NCBI RefSeq assembly: GCF_000372725.1
Contig: NW_005198611.1
Coordinates: 8,946 to 72,945, forward strand
Origin: Emiliania huxleyi CCMP1516
Lineage: Eukaryota > Haptophyta > Isochrysidales > Noelaerhabdaceae
DNA length: 64,000 bases
Direction of reading: 5' to 3'
Shown here: positions 43,670 to 53,196 of the stretch, one piece after another
Layout: each line of letters opens with the position of its first letter
How positions within the stretch are numbered: the first letter of the stretch is position 1
The notes under the pieces: generated by a model
What the model was told of the DNA's origin: nothing
What the model saw: only the letters and a program-made list of their open reading frames with translations
The model's database searches: none
Position numbers and translations under genes: made by a program

Positions 43670-44196
43670 CGCGAGCCCCTCGAGCAGAGAGAGTTACAGA
43701 GGCGCCGCGCCGGCATCGTGAATAGCCCACAAGCCCCAAGTGGCCAAAACCCGGCGGGGCAGCATGGAACCCCACGCGCCACGCCAGCCCGTAGCTTGTA
43801 GGGCGCCTCGCCTGCCACCATGGCTGGCGCCGCATGTGTACCTGTGTAGTTGGGCCTGTCCTTCTGTGATGCGTGGTCCTCGGCCGGGCCCCAGCTTCCG
43901 ACCTCCGAGCAGGAGCGAGTACAGTGGAAGAAGATTTTCGGTAAAGGAAAACGGGGAAACAACGAAACTGGCATAACAAAGTTTTCTTAAAAAGAAGAAA
44001 GAAGAAAGAAACGAAACAATACCAAGGGGCAGCTCGAAAATTTCTTGTTTGTGGTATGGTATGGTACCCTCGCAGCCCAAAGGGTGGGGGGGTATGGTCC
44101 TGACCGCCCATCCCCGGTCTCCGGGAGGCTGGGTCTGTCAGCAGGCGGGGGGTTATGGTCTCGAGGTGGGTTGTGTAGGGTACCACACCCGAAAAA
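43670..44196. other. Intergenic; ends in the GGTATGG element
   Basis: The 44050-44190 copy of the GGTATGG element reaches to about 10 bp before the CtpA start codon. Nothing else recognised. Confidence 0.5.
44050..44190 (+). repeat. GGTATGG element, copy 2
   Basis: See copy 1 at 35795-35940. This copy would lie in the 5' UTR or core promoter of CtpA. Confidence 0.75.
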
Positions 44197-46340
44197 ATGT
44201 TGCTCGCCAGCTTCAGCCCAGGCGTCCTGCTGGGGTCGTCAGTGGCGCCGCCGCTGCCGCCCCCGCTGGTGGGCGTGCGCGCACGTGATGGACCTTGGTC
44301 AGCCATTTTGCGGCGCGCCGGCCGGGATGCTATCACCTGCGCGCTCGCGGCATCGCTGGCTACGGGCGGGCTGCGAGCAGTGCATGCAGACGTCGGCGTG
44401 CTCAGCGAGCAGGGCGTTGGAGTCGCGGCGGCGCGAGCAGTGTCCGGGTCGCCGGTGGCAGAGGAGGTGTGGGCCCTCCTGGACAAGTACTTTCTCGACC
44501 GCACCTTCAACGGCGTCGACCTGGCGGCGGAGCGACTGAGGCTGCAGCAGATGGCGCCGCTCTCCGAGACGGCAGCGCTCGACGAGAGCGAGGCTCTGGT
44601 GCGGCGGCTAGGCGATCGCTTCTCGCGTGTGCTGAAGCCGGCGCAGACCGCCAAGCTCGGCAAGTACGACGTGACTGGCGTCGGGATCAACTTGGCGCGC
44701 GAGCCGTCGCCTCTCTGCTTCACACGCACTTGGACTCCACTTGGACTCCACGCCACGGAAGGTGACGCTCTGCCCAACAGGTGATCTCCGACTCGGGGGC
44801 GATGCTCGTCGGCGCGGTGCCAAACGGCGGCTCGGCCGCCGAGCGAGCTGGTATTGCCTACGGGGACGAGGCGCCGCCGGGGAGAGAGAGGGAGGGGCGG
44901 CGAGGGTAGCGGCGGGCCGCAGGGCGGGGTGCGGGGGCGCGGAGAGGTCGGAGGTCGGAGGCCGGGCCTCCACGCCGAGCGGCGGCGGTAGGTGCTTGAG
45001 ATCAACGGCAAGAGCACCAAGGGCATGAGCTCCTTCGACGCACTCGAGGCGGAGGGGGAGAGGGCGGGCGGGGCTGGGAAGTGCCGCCGTCGCCCGACGC
45101 GCGAGAGAGGGAGGGCGCTGTAGGCGATCCAGAGCGACGGGTCGGTCGCCTCGCTGGTGGTGCGCCGCCCCTCGTCGGGCGCGGAGCCGCGCGCTCTCAC
45201 GCTGCAGGTGCGGGAGGGCCGCCAGCAGCCCCGCCCCCGCCCCTCCTCCCGCCCGCGCCTCTCGGCCGCCACCGCCTCCGACTTTGGCGAGCCCACCACT
45301 ACAGCGCGAGTTCACCACGACCAAGAACCCGGTGAGCTACCGCCTCGTCGAGCGCGACAACGGCGCGGAGCTCGCTTGCGTGCGTGCCGGGGGGGAGGGC
45401 TAAGGTGGACCCGCCGGGACCCGCCGGCTCCGACTCGGTAGGCGCTAAGGTTGGGTACCTCAAGCTGTCCGAGTTCAACGCGCAGAGCAAGGCGCGCGTC
45501 CTCGAGGCGCTCCAGCAGCTCAACTCGCGCGGCGCGTCTAGCCTGGCGCGCGGCCACGAGCCGCCCCGCCGCCCCGCCTCCCTCTCGGCCGACCCCCGGC
45601 TCGGCCTTGCGCCGCCCCTCTGCTGTGACCTCTGCTGTGACGGCGCTGCTGTGATGGCAGGTGCTCGACATGCGCGGCAACTCGGGAGGGGTGCTCGACG
45701 GCGCCATCGGGATCGCAGGCGCCTCGCCTCGCCCTCCCCCCGCCCCCCCCCAAGCCCACGCTCCGTCCGACCTCGGCAGGCCTCTTCAGCGAGAAGCCCC
45801 TCGTGCTCTTTGTCACCGACGCGCGGCGCAAGGCAGCCGCTGCTATTTATGAGTCATGACTGATGATTACAGATTAATGATTCAGGCGGGCGGCGCGAGG
45901 CAGCCGCTCTACTCGCGCGAGTCGGGCGCCGTCGCGTCGCAGCCGCTGCAGGTGTGGGTGAATGGGCGCACCGCGAGCTCGGCCGAGGTGCTCGCGGCGG
46001 CGTTGCACGACAACTGCCGCGCCAAGGTGGTCGGCGCAAAGACGTACGGTAAGGGAATCATCCAGGGCGAGGGCCTGTTCTGGCGCGTCGCTGCCGCAGT
46101 GAGGGCGCGCAGCGCGAGGCCGCCCCTCGCGCTCTAGGCGTCTTTGGGCTCTCCGACGGCGGCGCGCTCATCGAGACGGTCGCGAGCTACGCGACGCCCG
46201 CCGGCGCAGAGATCAACGAGCGCGGGATCGCACCCGACGAGGAGCGCATCTTCCTGTCGGACGTGCTCGGCTCGTCCTTCCTCGACGCCGACATAAAGGG
46301 CGCCGCGATTGCGCAGCCAGTGTGCGGGACGCGCAGATAG
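44197..46340 (+). CDS. CTPA: Photosystem II D1 C-terminal processing peptidase CtpA (S41)
   Basis: Ten exons: 44197-44694, 44781-44870, 44992-45048, 45124-45207, 45305-45362, 45442-45545, 45661-45718, 45780-45820, 45886-46066 and 46138-46340; 457 codons. Eight of nine introns are GC-AG, only the fourth is GT-AG. The N-terminus holds a targeting region ending in a hydrophobic lumenal signal (ITCALAASLATGGLRAVHA, AxA-type site). The PDZ region reads VTGVGINLVISDSGAMLVGA, AGIAYGDEVLEINGKS. The S41 core has VLDMRGNSGGVLDGAIGIA and NGRTASSAEVLAAALHDN. Catalytic Ser361 and Lys386 (TYGKG) are 25 residues apart, as in plant and algal D1 proteases. The enzyme trims pre-D1 in the thylakoid lumen, which is needed for the Mn cluster. 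Confidence 0.93.
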
Positions 46341-47326
46341 ACCGCACATCGTTTCCCCCCAGTCTCGCGCGTGTCAGTGGCGCGTTCTCTCCTTTTTGCT
46401 CGCGCGAACGCTCTGTCTGCGTCTCTCGCTCCGGGCTGTCCCACTAACTGAACGCAACTCTCGGCCCCGCACCGCCAGAGAGACCGAGGTCGTAAGACGC
46501 GAATAAAAATGAATGGCCATGAGGGGCCACGCGGAGCCGGAGGCGGTGGGAAGCCAAAAACACCTTTTGCGCAAAAACGGGTCCTTCGCCATGCGCGGTC
46601 CTTGCTGACCCTGCCAAACTCTCTCGCCGCCGTTCGCGGCTCAGCTTGCGTATGCGGGTGGGAGCTTCGAGGACATGCAGGTGTCCCACCCCCTCTCGCC
46701 TCGAGCGCTCTGGCCATCCCCCCGGGCCCCCCCCAAGCGCGCGGCCGCGACGCGCTGCGCACCCTCTTCCGCGCTGCGCCCGCTCTCGGCATGGCCGTCG
46801 TCCGCCGAGATCACCTCCTCTTTGCGCCGCAGGTGCACAACCAAGAGCTGGCCACCTCCGTATCCATCATGGTGAAGCCAAATGGGCCAAAAATGGAGTT
46901 TGGCGCCCCTCCCAGGTGGCCGGAGGGTACACCTCGGGTCGGCGTGCTGGGGGGGGCGCCGGTGCGCAAGCCCACTTTCCGGGCGACCCCGAGGGGTAGG
47001 AGGCCGGGCGAGTGGCGGCAACTCATTGTTAGTGTCCCGGGCCGCTGCGGTACCGTTTATACGCCCCCTCGTCATGTCTTTCCGATTGTGAGTCGTCCTC
47101 TGGCCAGCCGAGGGGCACCAGAACGGCATGTGTACTGTACTGGTGCTGGCTGCGGGCGCGAAATGGGTTTTTTTCAACTCGCAACCAACTATACTATACA
47201 AGAACACCCTCGGGGGGGACCACACTCGGCGCATATATGCAACACACGTTCTGTCGAATCTCCGATACTCGAATGAGGGGGAGAGAGCGGAAGAACACAT
47301 CCACACACACTTCTTCAGAGGAGGGT
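46341..47326. other. Intergenic, mostly repeat copy
   Basis: Dominated by the 46583-47232 repeat; otherwise nothing. Confidence 0.5.
46583..47232 (+). repeat. About 630-bp direct repeat, copy 2
   Basis: See copy 1 at 34580-35215. Confidence 0.85.
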
Positions 47327-47342
47327 GGTGTTTAGAAACACC
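47327..47342 (-). promoter_or_regulatory. Histone mRNA 3' stem-loop (H2A)
   Basis: On the transcript strand GGTGTTTCTAAACACC: a 6-bp stem with a TCTA loop, starting 21 bases after the H2A stop. It fits the replication-dependent histone 3' hairpin consensus and is identical to the H2B copy at 57004-57019. Confidence 0.85.
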
Positions 47343-47362
47343 TGTGGGGAGAGAAGGCCGGT

Positions 47363-47734
47363 TTAGGCGTCCTTCTTGGACTTCTTCGGCAGGAGCACCG
47401 AGTGGATGTTGGGGAGGACACCGCCCTGCGCGACGGTCACGCCGCCGAGGAACTTGTTGAGCTCCTCGTCGTTGCGCACCGCGAGGGTGATGTGCCGGGG
47501 GATGATGCGCGACTTCTTGTTGTCGCGCGCGGCGTTGCCCGCGAGCTCCAGCACCTCGGCCGCCATGTACTCAAGGACGGCGGCCAGGTAGACCGGCGCG
47601 CCCGCGCCGATGCGCGAGGCGTAGCGGCCGAGCTTGATGTGCCGGTGAACGCGGCCAACCGGGAACTGGAGGCCAGCCTTCGCCGAGCGAGACGTCGCCT
47701 TCTTCTTGGAGCCACCGCGACCGCCCTTGACCAT
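47363..47734 (-). CDS. H2A: Histone H2A
   Basis: An intronless 123-codon frame with the full H2A core: [80 protein letters not shown] and [12 protein letters not shown]. The N-terminal tail starts [20 protein letters not shown]. The C-terminal end is KKSKKDA, without the SQ motif of H2A.X, so it looks like a canonical replication-dependent type. This agrees with the 3' stem-loop and lack of introns. Confidence 0.97.
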   Translation of the reverse strand: MVKGGRGGSKKKATSRSAKAGLQFPVGRVHRHIKLGRYASRIGAGAPVYLAAVLEYMAAEVLELAGNAARDNKKSRIIPRHITLAVRNDEELNKFLGGVTVAQGGVLPNIHSVLLPKKSKKDA

Positions 47735-48322
47735 TTTGAACAGTGTGAGTTGTGAGACTTGTGTGAACGGAGCCCCAGACGTTGCCTCCGAGAGCGCTCA
47801 CCCGCAGGACAGTAACTGCAGCGGCGCGGGACTTCTCGTTCCCTGCATGGCACAGTCACAGCCAGCGTGGCTGCAGCGGCGCAGCACCCCTCCTCCGGGA
47901 ACGCTACCACGCTTTAGTGGGACGGCGCCGGCGGATCTTGCAATGCGCGACAATTCTTCCGCTGCATGGCGGCGCACAGCGGAGCGAGCAGTGCAACTCA
48001 GAGGGGGGGGGGGGGCTTGTTGCATCACCGATGCAGCAGCGCTCCGCATGTCGACGTTAGATACGCCCGGGTCCTTCTTCCCAATGCGGAGCCTGCTACG
48101 AAAAAGAGAGCTATGTACGACGTACGACCACCTTCACTGCGGATGGTCTGCGATCCCGACGCACGTACGATGTAATGGACGCATCCTCTAGCCCTAATAC
48201 ACCCTATCCTCTAGCCCTAATGCGTACCGTACCCTCATTGGCTCTGGGCACTGAACAGGAGCTCGCAAGATGAACGAGCGGCAAGCCTCGGCGCAGCCTC
48301 AGGCTCAGCGACCGGCCCCACC
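47735..48322. other. Intergenic
   Basis: Contains the H2A promoter side. A direct repeat TCCTCTAGCCCTAAT occurs at about 48184 and 48210. A G run lies at 48003-48015. No gene. Confidence 0.4.
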
Positions 48323-48955
48323 CTACTGCAGGTGACCTCCGTGCGCAACGAAGATCTCCTTGGCGCTGTGATGCACTCGCAGCCGCTGCTCGCAGTGCCG
48401 GCCACCCTCGGAACATATGATCTCGTAGTGCGATGGCACCTGCACATTGCTCGGATGCACCTCGGCCTGCAGCTGCGTTCGAGGGCAGGGGAACACCCAG
48501 CGGTGCTCCCGAGAGTAGCAGCCAGACGCGCCTGGCCAACCGCCCACGTCCTTTTCTACCGGAGGCAATTTCGGCCTCTCTTCCGGCAGTGGCGCCGAGT
48601 TCGCTGCCCCGCCGAGGGATATGAGGGGCGTGCAGTGGTATGTTATGACTTGGCCCGCATCGGAGAGGCGGCTGCAGTCCACACCAATTAAGGCTGCGGA
48701 GAAGTCATTTCCTGTCGCCTTACAAACCACTTTTGCGACACTGTAGCAGCTGTCGCCGTTTTGGGTGGTGTAGCTTCCCTTGGGTGGTGGTGGCAGTGGT
48801 GCCCTGTCCTCGTCTGCAGCATGGTTGACCCATGCTCCGCCGAGGTTCTGAGTGTCGAGCTCGCTGCCGTTAGCGGCGGCAGAGACGGGAGCGGACCTCG
48901 CGATGCTGGGCAAGAGTAGGACACCCACTTTGACAACTTGTGCCTGCGGAGACAT
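48323..48955 (-). CDS. Hypothetical protein with LysM-like segment
   Basis: A 210-codon frame from an ATG at 48955; an upstream in-frame extension without ATG exists to about 49150. Residues 1-30 (VVKVGVLLLPSIARSAPVSA) may be a weak signal peptide. Residues 59-115 read SYTTQNGDSCYSVAKVVCKA, then ALIGVDCSRL and GQVITYHC. The YTTQ-GDSCYSVA opening is that of a LysM (glycan-binding) module. The rest is Pro- and His-rich without a recognised domain. No splice sites were placed; the gene could have more exons. Confidence 0.45.
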   Translation of the reverse strand: MSPQAQVVKVGVLLLPSIARSAPVSAAANGSELDTQNLGGAWVNHAADEDRAPLPPPPKGSYTTQNGDSCYSVAKVVCKATGNDFSAALIGVDCSRLSDAGQVITYHCTPLISLGGAANSAPLPEERPKLPPVEKDVGGWPGASGCYSREHRWVFPCPRTQLQAEVHPSNVQVPSHYEIICSEGGRHCEQRLRVHHSAKEIFVAHGGHLQ

Positions 48956-49604
48956 CAGGGTCGAACGCGGGGCGTCGAGGCCACAACCCGCAAGCAAAGA
49001 GGAGAGTGTCGTGAGAGCGTGTGTGCGGCTGTGGGCTAGGACTCTACCGAATCGTAGTTGCTGCAAGAGCTCCAAGATGCTGCCCAGCAGTGGTGTACTG
49101 CCCAACGGGCACCGCGTCCAACAGCGTCCAGAGAGGGGGTTCCGACCGCCCAAAACGTGCCTGCCTTAGTCTCGTTTAATCCATGGCTCCCTTGGGAGGT
49201 CCCGCAGGAGGCCAAAGGACCTGCAAGGAGCATTCCTATTCCTCGCGACTTCTCGAGATCACCCGTTGCTGGGATGTGGGAACGAATGTTGGATTCAGAA
49301 AAGAATGGGGAAAATTCATTCTCGGCTGCCGCGACAGCTCACGTTCGTTTCACAGGCCTTGTTATTGAGAAGAAAATACCTGCTTTTCACAGACCTTTTA
49401 CCTTGATATTGAGAAGAAGCTACCTCCTACTATGACCTTTGACGCTGCGCGCTTCACACGGGCGAGGGTGGGAGGAGAGATGCATGGAGACTCAGACTGA
49501 CTGAGCTCTCGGAGGGCGCAGTCGCAGTACAGCTAAGGGGGCTGCGTGGACATAGCACATACGCAGTGTTTGTTTGTTCGCGTGCTTGCGCTTCCGCTAA
49601 GGCC

Positions 49605-49800
49605 CTGAGGGAGGGTGTAGAGGATGTAGAGTGTAGAGCACTGTAGTAGAGCTGTAGAGATGTAGAGCGCTGGAGAGCGCTGTGAGCTGTAGATAGAGCT
49701 CTACATCCGGCGCGGGACGATGTGAGTCCGATGTAGAGCGATGTAGAGCGCGATTTTGCTGTAGAGTTTGTTGTAGAGGCGCTACAGCCAAACCGCCGGG
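49605..49800. repeat. TAGAGC-type repeat, copy 4
   Basis: Begins GGGAGGGTGTAGAGGATGTA like copy 2 and ends TGTAGAGTTTGTTGTAGAGG. It contains GAGCTCTACATCCGGCGCGG, related to copy 2. Confidence 0.75.
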
Positions 49801-49985
49801 AAGGCAGTGACTCAAAGAGGTCGAGCCGCGCCAATGGGGTGTCTCCGAGCTTACTGGAGCTCTGGTGGACGGCCCTGACTATCCCTGACACACAGAGAGT
49901 CACTCTGACGGCACACAACACCCTATAACTGCGTCATGACCAGCCTGCCATGCGTCGCCGGTGCCGCATTCGTCGCTGTGCTTCT

Positions 49986-50279
49986 TTAGCAGGCGGTAGA
50001 CTGCCGGCTGCGAGGACGGTCGCATTTGCGCAAGGCGAGGCGAGCATTCAGACGCGTTGCATGCGCCATGACTCGCGCCAGCGCGTGCGGGAGCTCCTGG
50101 CTGAGCGTTGAGTCCAGGCGAGTTGCGCTGGCCACTATCGCTACGCCGAGCCGAGCTGACGCGCCGAGGCGCCGGCCAGTCGCAGCCGTGAGGCATGCCA
50201 CAGATGCAGAGGCACCTGCCACCCATTGGGCGGGCAGACAGAAGGCCAGGGCAGCACTGGCAAGTGCAACGCGCCTCAT
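49986..50279 (-). pseudogene. Fragment of a secreted-protein gene, longer copy
   Basis: A 97-codon frame with a clear signal peptide (MRRVALASAALAFCLPAQWV) and an Ala/Arg-rich remainder ending in Cys. Other partial copies: 27196-27267 and, for the start region only, 41905-41930. Because all copies abut the TAGAGC-type repeat, this is most likely a gene start captured by that repeat. A functional small secreted protein is the alternative. Confidence 0.45.
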
Positions 50280-50349
50280 GTGGAGAGCGACCGTGCCTCG
50301 TTCGCCGCTTATGATGTAGAGTTTGTTGTGATCTGTGATCTGTGAGGGT

Positions 50350-50620
50350 CCGCCCGCAGGCGCATTTTGTATACCGAGGCGGTGCCCGGTGCCGAACCTG
50401 TCGGACCTTAAGACAGCATTGTAGATCCCAGGGCGAGGGTGGTGGCGTCCCCGTCGGGAGGGGCTGTCTGGGGGGGTGCCCTCCCACCGTCACCTCACCA
50501 GCGTCCCGGTGAGTACGGCGATCAGAGCTCCCCCGGTCGTCGCGCTAAACCGTAACCCGCCGGGGCGGGCCGGATCCACGCGTTGCCAGACTGCCCCGTT
50601 GGAGGTAGGCCGCTCGTCTA
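50350..50620 (+). repeat. Diverged repeat (related to 34505-34545 plus 35450-35700)
   Basis: Contiguous GATCTGTGAGGGTCCGCCCG and CAGGCGCATTTTGTATACCG here, whereas in the 34.5-35.7 kb copy about 930 bp separate the two parts. Confidence 0.7.
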
Positions 50621-52529
50621 GCCAATCAGCCTTAAGCGAGCGGCCTGGCCGTTGGAATGGCCGGGTGGAGAGAGGGGCGGAGTCGGCTCGGAAGCGCGAC
50701 TGCAGCCACGGGGACTGCCCGCCCACTCTCGTCGGGTTGAGGGGAGGACGACTGTCTCCGCAGGACCTCTGTTACGAGCCGCCCTCCCCTCGAGACGCGA
50801 GGCCAGTGCACTTGGGGCCAAGCCCCAGCGTACACCGTCCCACGCGCCTCACGCGGCCTCTGGCTGGAGCGGGATCGCAAGCGAGTCCCCTAGGCCTCCC
50901 TCTCCCTCTTACTTCCAACCGCCAGCACACCGCCAGACGGGCCAGCCTCCTCCTCCGCGGCCAGGGGCCTGCGCAGCCGCCCACGCCGTCTGCTGCGCAA
51001 GCACAGCCGAGTGGCGTGCGGGGTGTGCACGTCTAGATCTCGCACAGCCACGCGGCGGTAGACAATCAGCACGGCCACGTTCGCCAGGGCAAACGGCGAG
51101 AGGCAGGGTGTACTCGCTGATGATGCTAGCGACGAGGAGCCGATGGTACCACGGTGTGAAAAGCTGCGGCCGAGAAGTGGGAGGCCGTCAGTGGTGGTGT
51201 GAGTGAGACGTGCTCCTTGCGCCGGCTCAACGCGCCTCTCTTCGTTAGCGTCAACGTCGACGCGGGAGCCTGGCTGGATGTCGGTGCAGTGCGCATGTCA
51301 GGTATGTGTTGTCAGCGCGCGGGTATGGCGTGGGTGCCGTGAGGGTGGGCATGCGCGTGCGACATCAATCACCAGCAGCGTAGCTGCGGGGGAGCGGGCA
51401 GGATGCACCATGCGCCACGAGCCACGAGGCAGCTGCGCTTTGACGCTACAGAATGGGAGACTCCGACAATTGCCCAAATTGCCGTTTACTATTCCGCGTT
51501 GCGGAATATGCGGAAAGTGCGGAAAACAATGTGCGTGGGGAGGGCGTTACAATCCTGCTTCTTTCTTTCTTGGGCTTTAAAATACCCCGTCAGCAGAGTC
51601 CTCCTACGTATCTGAAAGTAGCACATAACACTGAATGAAAATGTCCATCTGTGGCGAGGGTATCGACTACCTTCCTTGCCCTCTACCTCTGGGATGGGAA
51701 GGAGTGAGCCTACCAGGTGGCCTTGAAACAACGGTTTCCGCACCGCCTCACGCATCTGCTGATGCGGCCCAAGCTTGCCGCGTTAGCACTGCATCCGGCG
51801 CGGCCGCGGGCACCTAACGCGCTTCATTGCTGCCCGGTACGACTGTACTGATCTGGCTTGCGCACCAGTGCTGGCAGGCTCACACCATAGTGCTCCCTTG
51901 CCTGCTGGTGTAGGCAACAATACCCTTGCTGGCAAGCTTCACCTCGCGAGCTGCCTCGATGGGGTGCCGAGGCATAGAGATTAGAGTCTCGCCTACACTG
52001 CGGCACAGACACCTGATGAGGACAGCATGATACCACATGAATCTGCCCAGTTGCAGCAAATTCTACTGAACAGTTGAGGGCTGGCGAGAGAGAGACCGTT
52101 AAGGAGCGCGAAACGCGCGAGGAAGCCGCGGGCTGCGGGCTCATATACAAGAAGAAAAAGTTGAAAACGAGACTCCTTGTTATCCATAAAAGAGCCACAT
52201 ACATGATATGTCAACCGGCGCACATGCGACGAGAGCGGGCGCCGTTTTTCATTGCCTATTCTAACGAGACACAGAGCAGCGGCACGGGCGTTGCCGATCG
52301 AACACGGATTGCTGAGGGCCATGCACAATTCGTGCGGTTATGGGCTGCCACCGCAAAACATGCAAACGACAGGCCACGCCACGTGCGCCACCATATCCAG
52401 CTGCGCAGCGGCAACGACTGCCGAGGCGCAGGCCGAGCCGCAGCCTACCCGATGCCCCGCCGACATGCGGCATTGGCCAAAATGCTGGGCATCTCAGGTT
52501 AAGGAAGGCAACTTGAAATAGCAAGGAGC

Positions 52530-52745
52530 ATCCTAGAATGCAAAGGGGTAACTCCAGATGCTAGCGCATTCACGAATGCAGTTCGCATTCCAGGATGGTC
52601 GACGCATCCTGGAATGCGTGGACCATCTTTGGAATGCGGTGTGCATCTTGAAATGCGAAAAGTCAACTCGGCATTCTGAATTGAAAAATGCAATCTAAAT
52701 TGATTTTTTGCAACTCAAAATGCCCTCAGCATCTCAAATTGCGGG
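52530..52745. repeat. AATGC-rich region with a perfect hairpin
   Basis: GAATGC/GCATTC/AAATGC words occur about every 20 bp. 52584-52618 holds CGCATTCCAGGATG and its exact reverse complement separated by about five bases. Confidence 0.65.
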
Positions 52746-53196
52746 TTCCCCGCCCCTGACGTATCTTCCGTCCGTCCAGAGATACACGGAGGAGTGTAAC
52801 TCTTCTCTGATCTCTCATGACACGAATCCGGGAACCTCTCCGGCTCCGCCAAAGAGCAAACGCCGTTTCCAAACGCGCAAGGGGGGGGGGGGGGGGGCGT
52901 GCCGGTCCACTTCCTTGACCCCACGCCAGAGAGAAAAACCACATCGTGAGAAAAACAACGGTGCCGGAGTAGTTTCTCTCTCTAGACCTGCTGCACAGAC
53001 GGCCGGCCACACAGTATACTCACCGACCGACCCGGTCGCGACTCTGGTCACCGTCTCGCTCCCTCCGCGTCACACCACCGCGACGCTCCGCTCCACTCAG
53101 TACTCTCGACTACTCGCTCGCACTCACACACTCTCACACACAACCGCCTCCTCCCCCCACCGCTCGCCCCCTCGCCCGCTCGCTCCCTCCGCCGCG

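Larger units (their letters stand above)
48956..53196. other. Long repeat-rich intergenic region
   Basis: 49605-49800 TAGAGC-type repeat; 49986-50330 captured secreted-protein fragment; 50318-50620 member of the 34.5/35.5 kb family; 52530-52745 AATGC-rich hairpin region; 52880-52898 G run. The rest (50620-52500) shows no recognisable gene. Confidence 0.5.
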
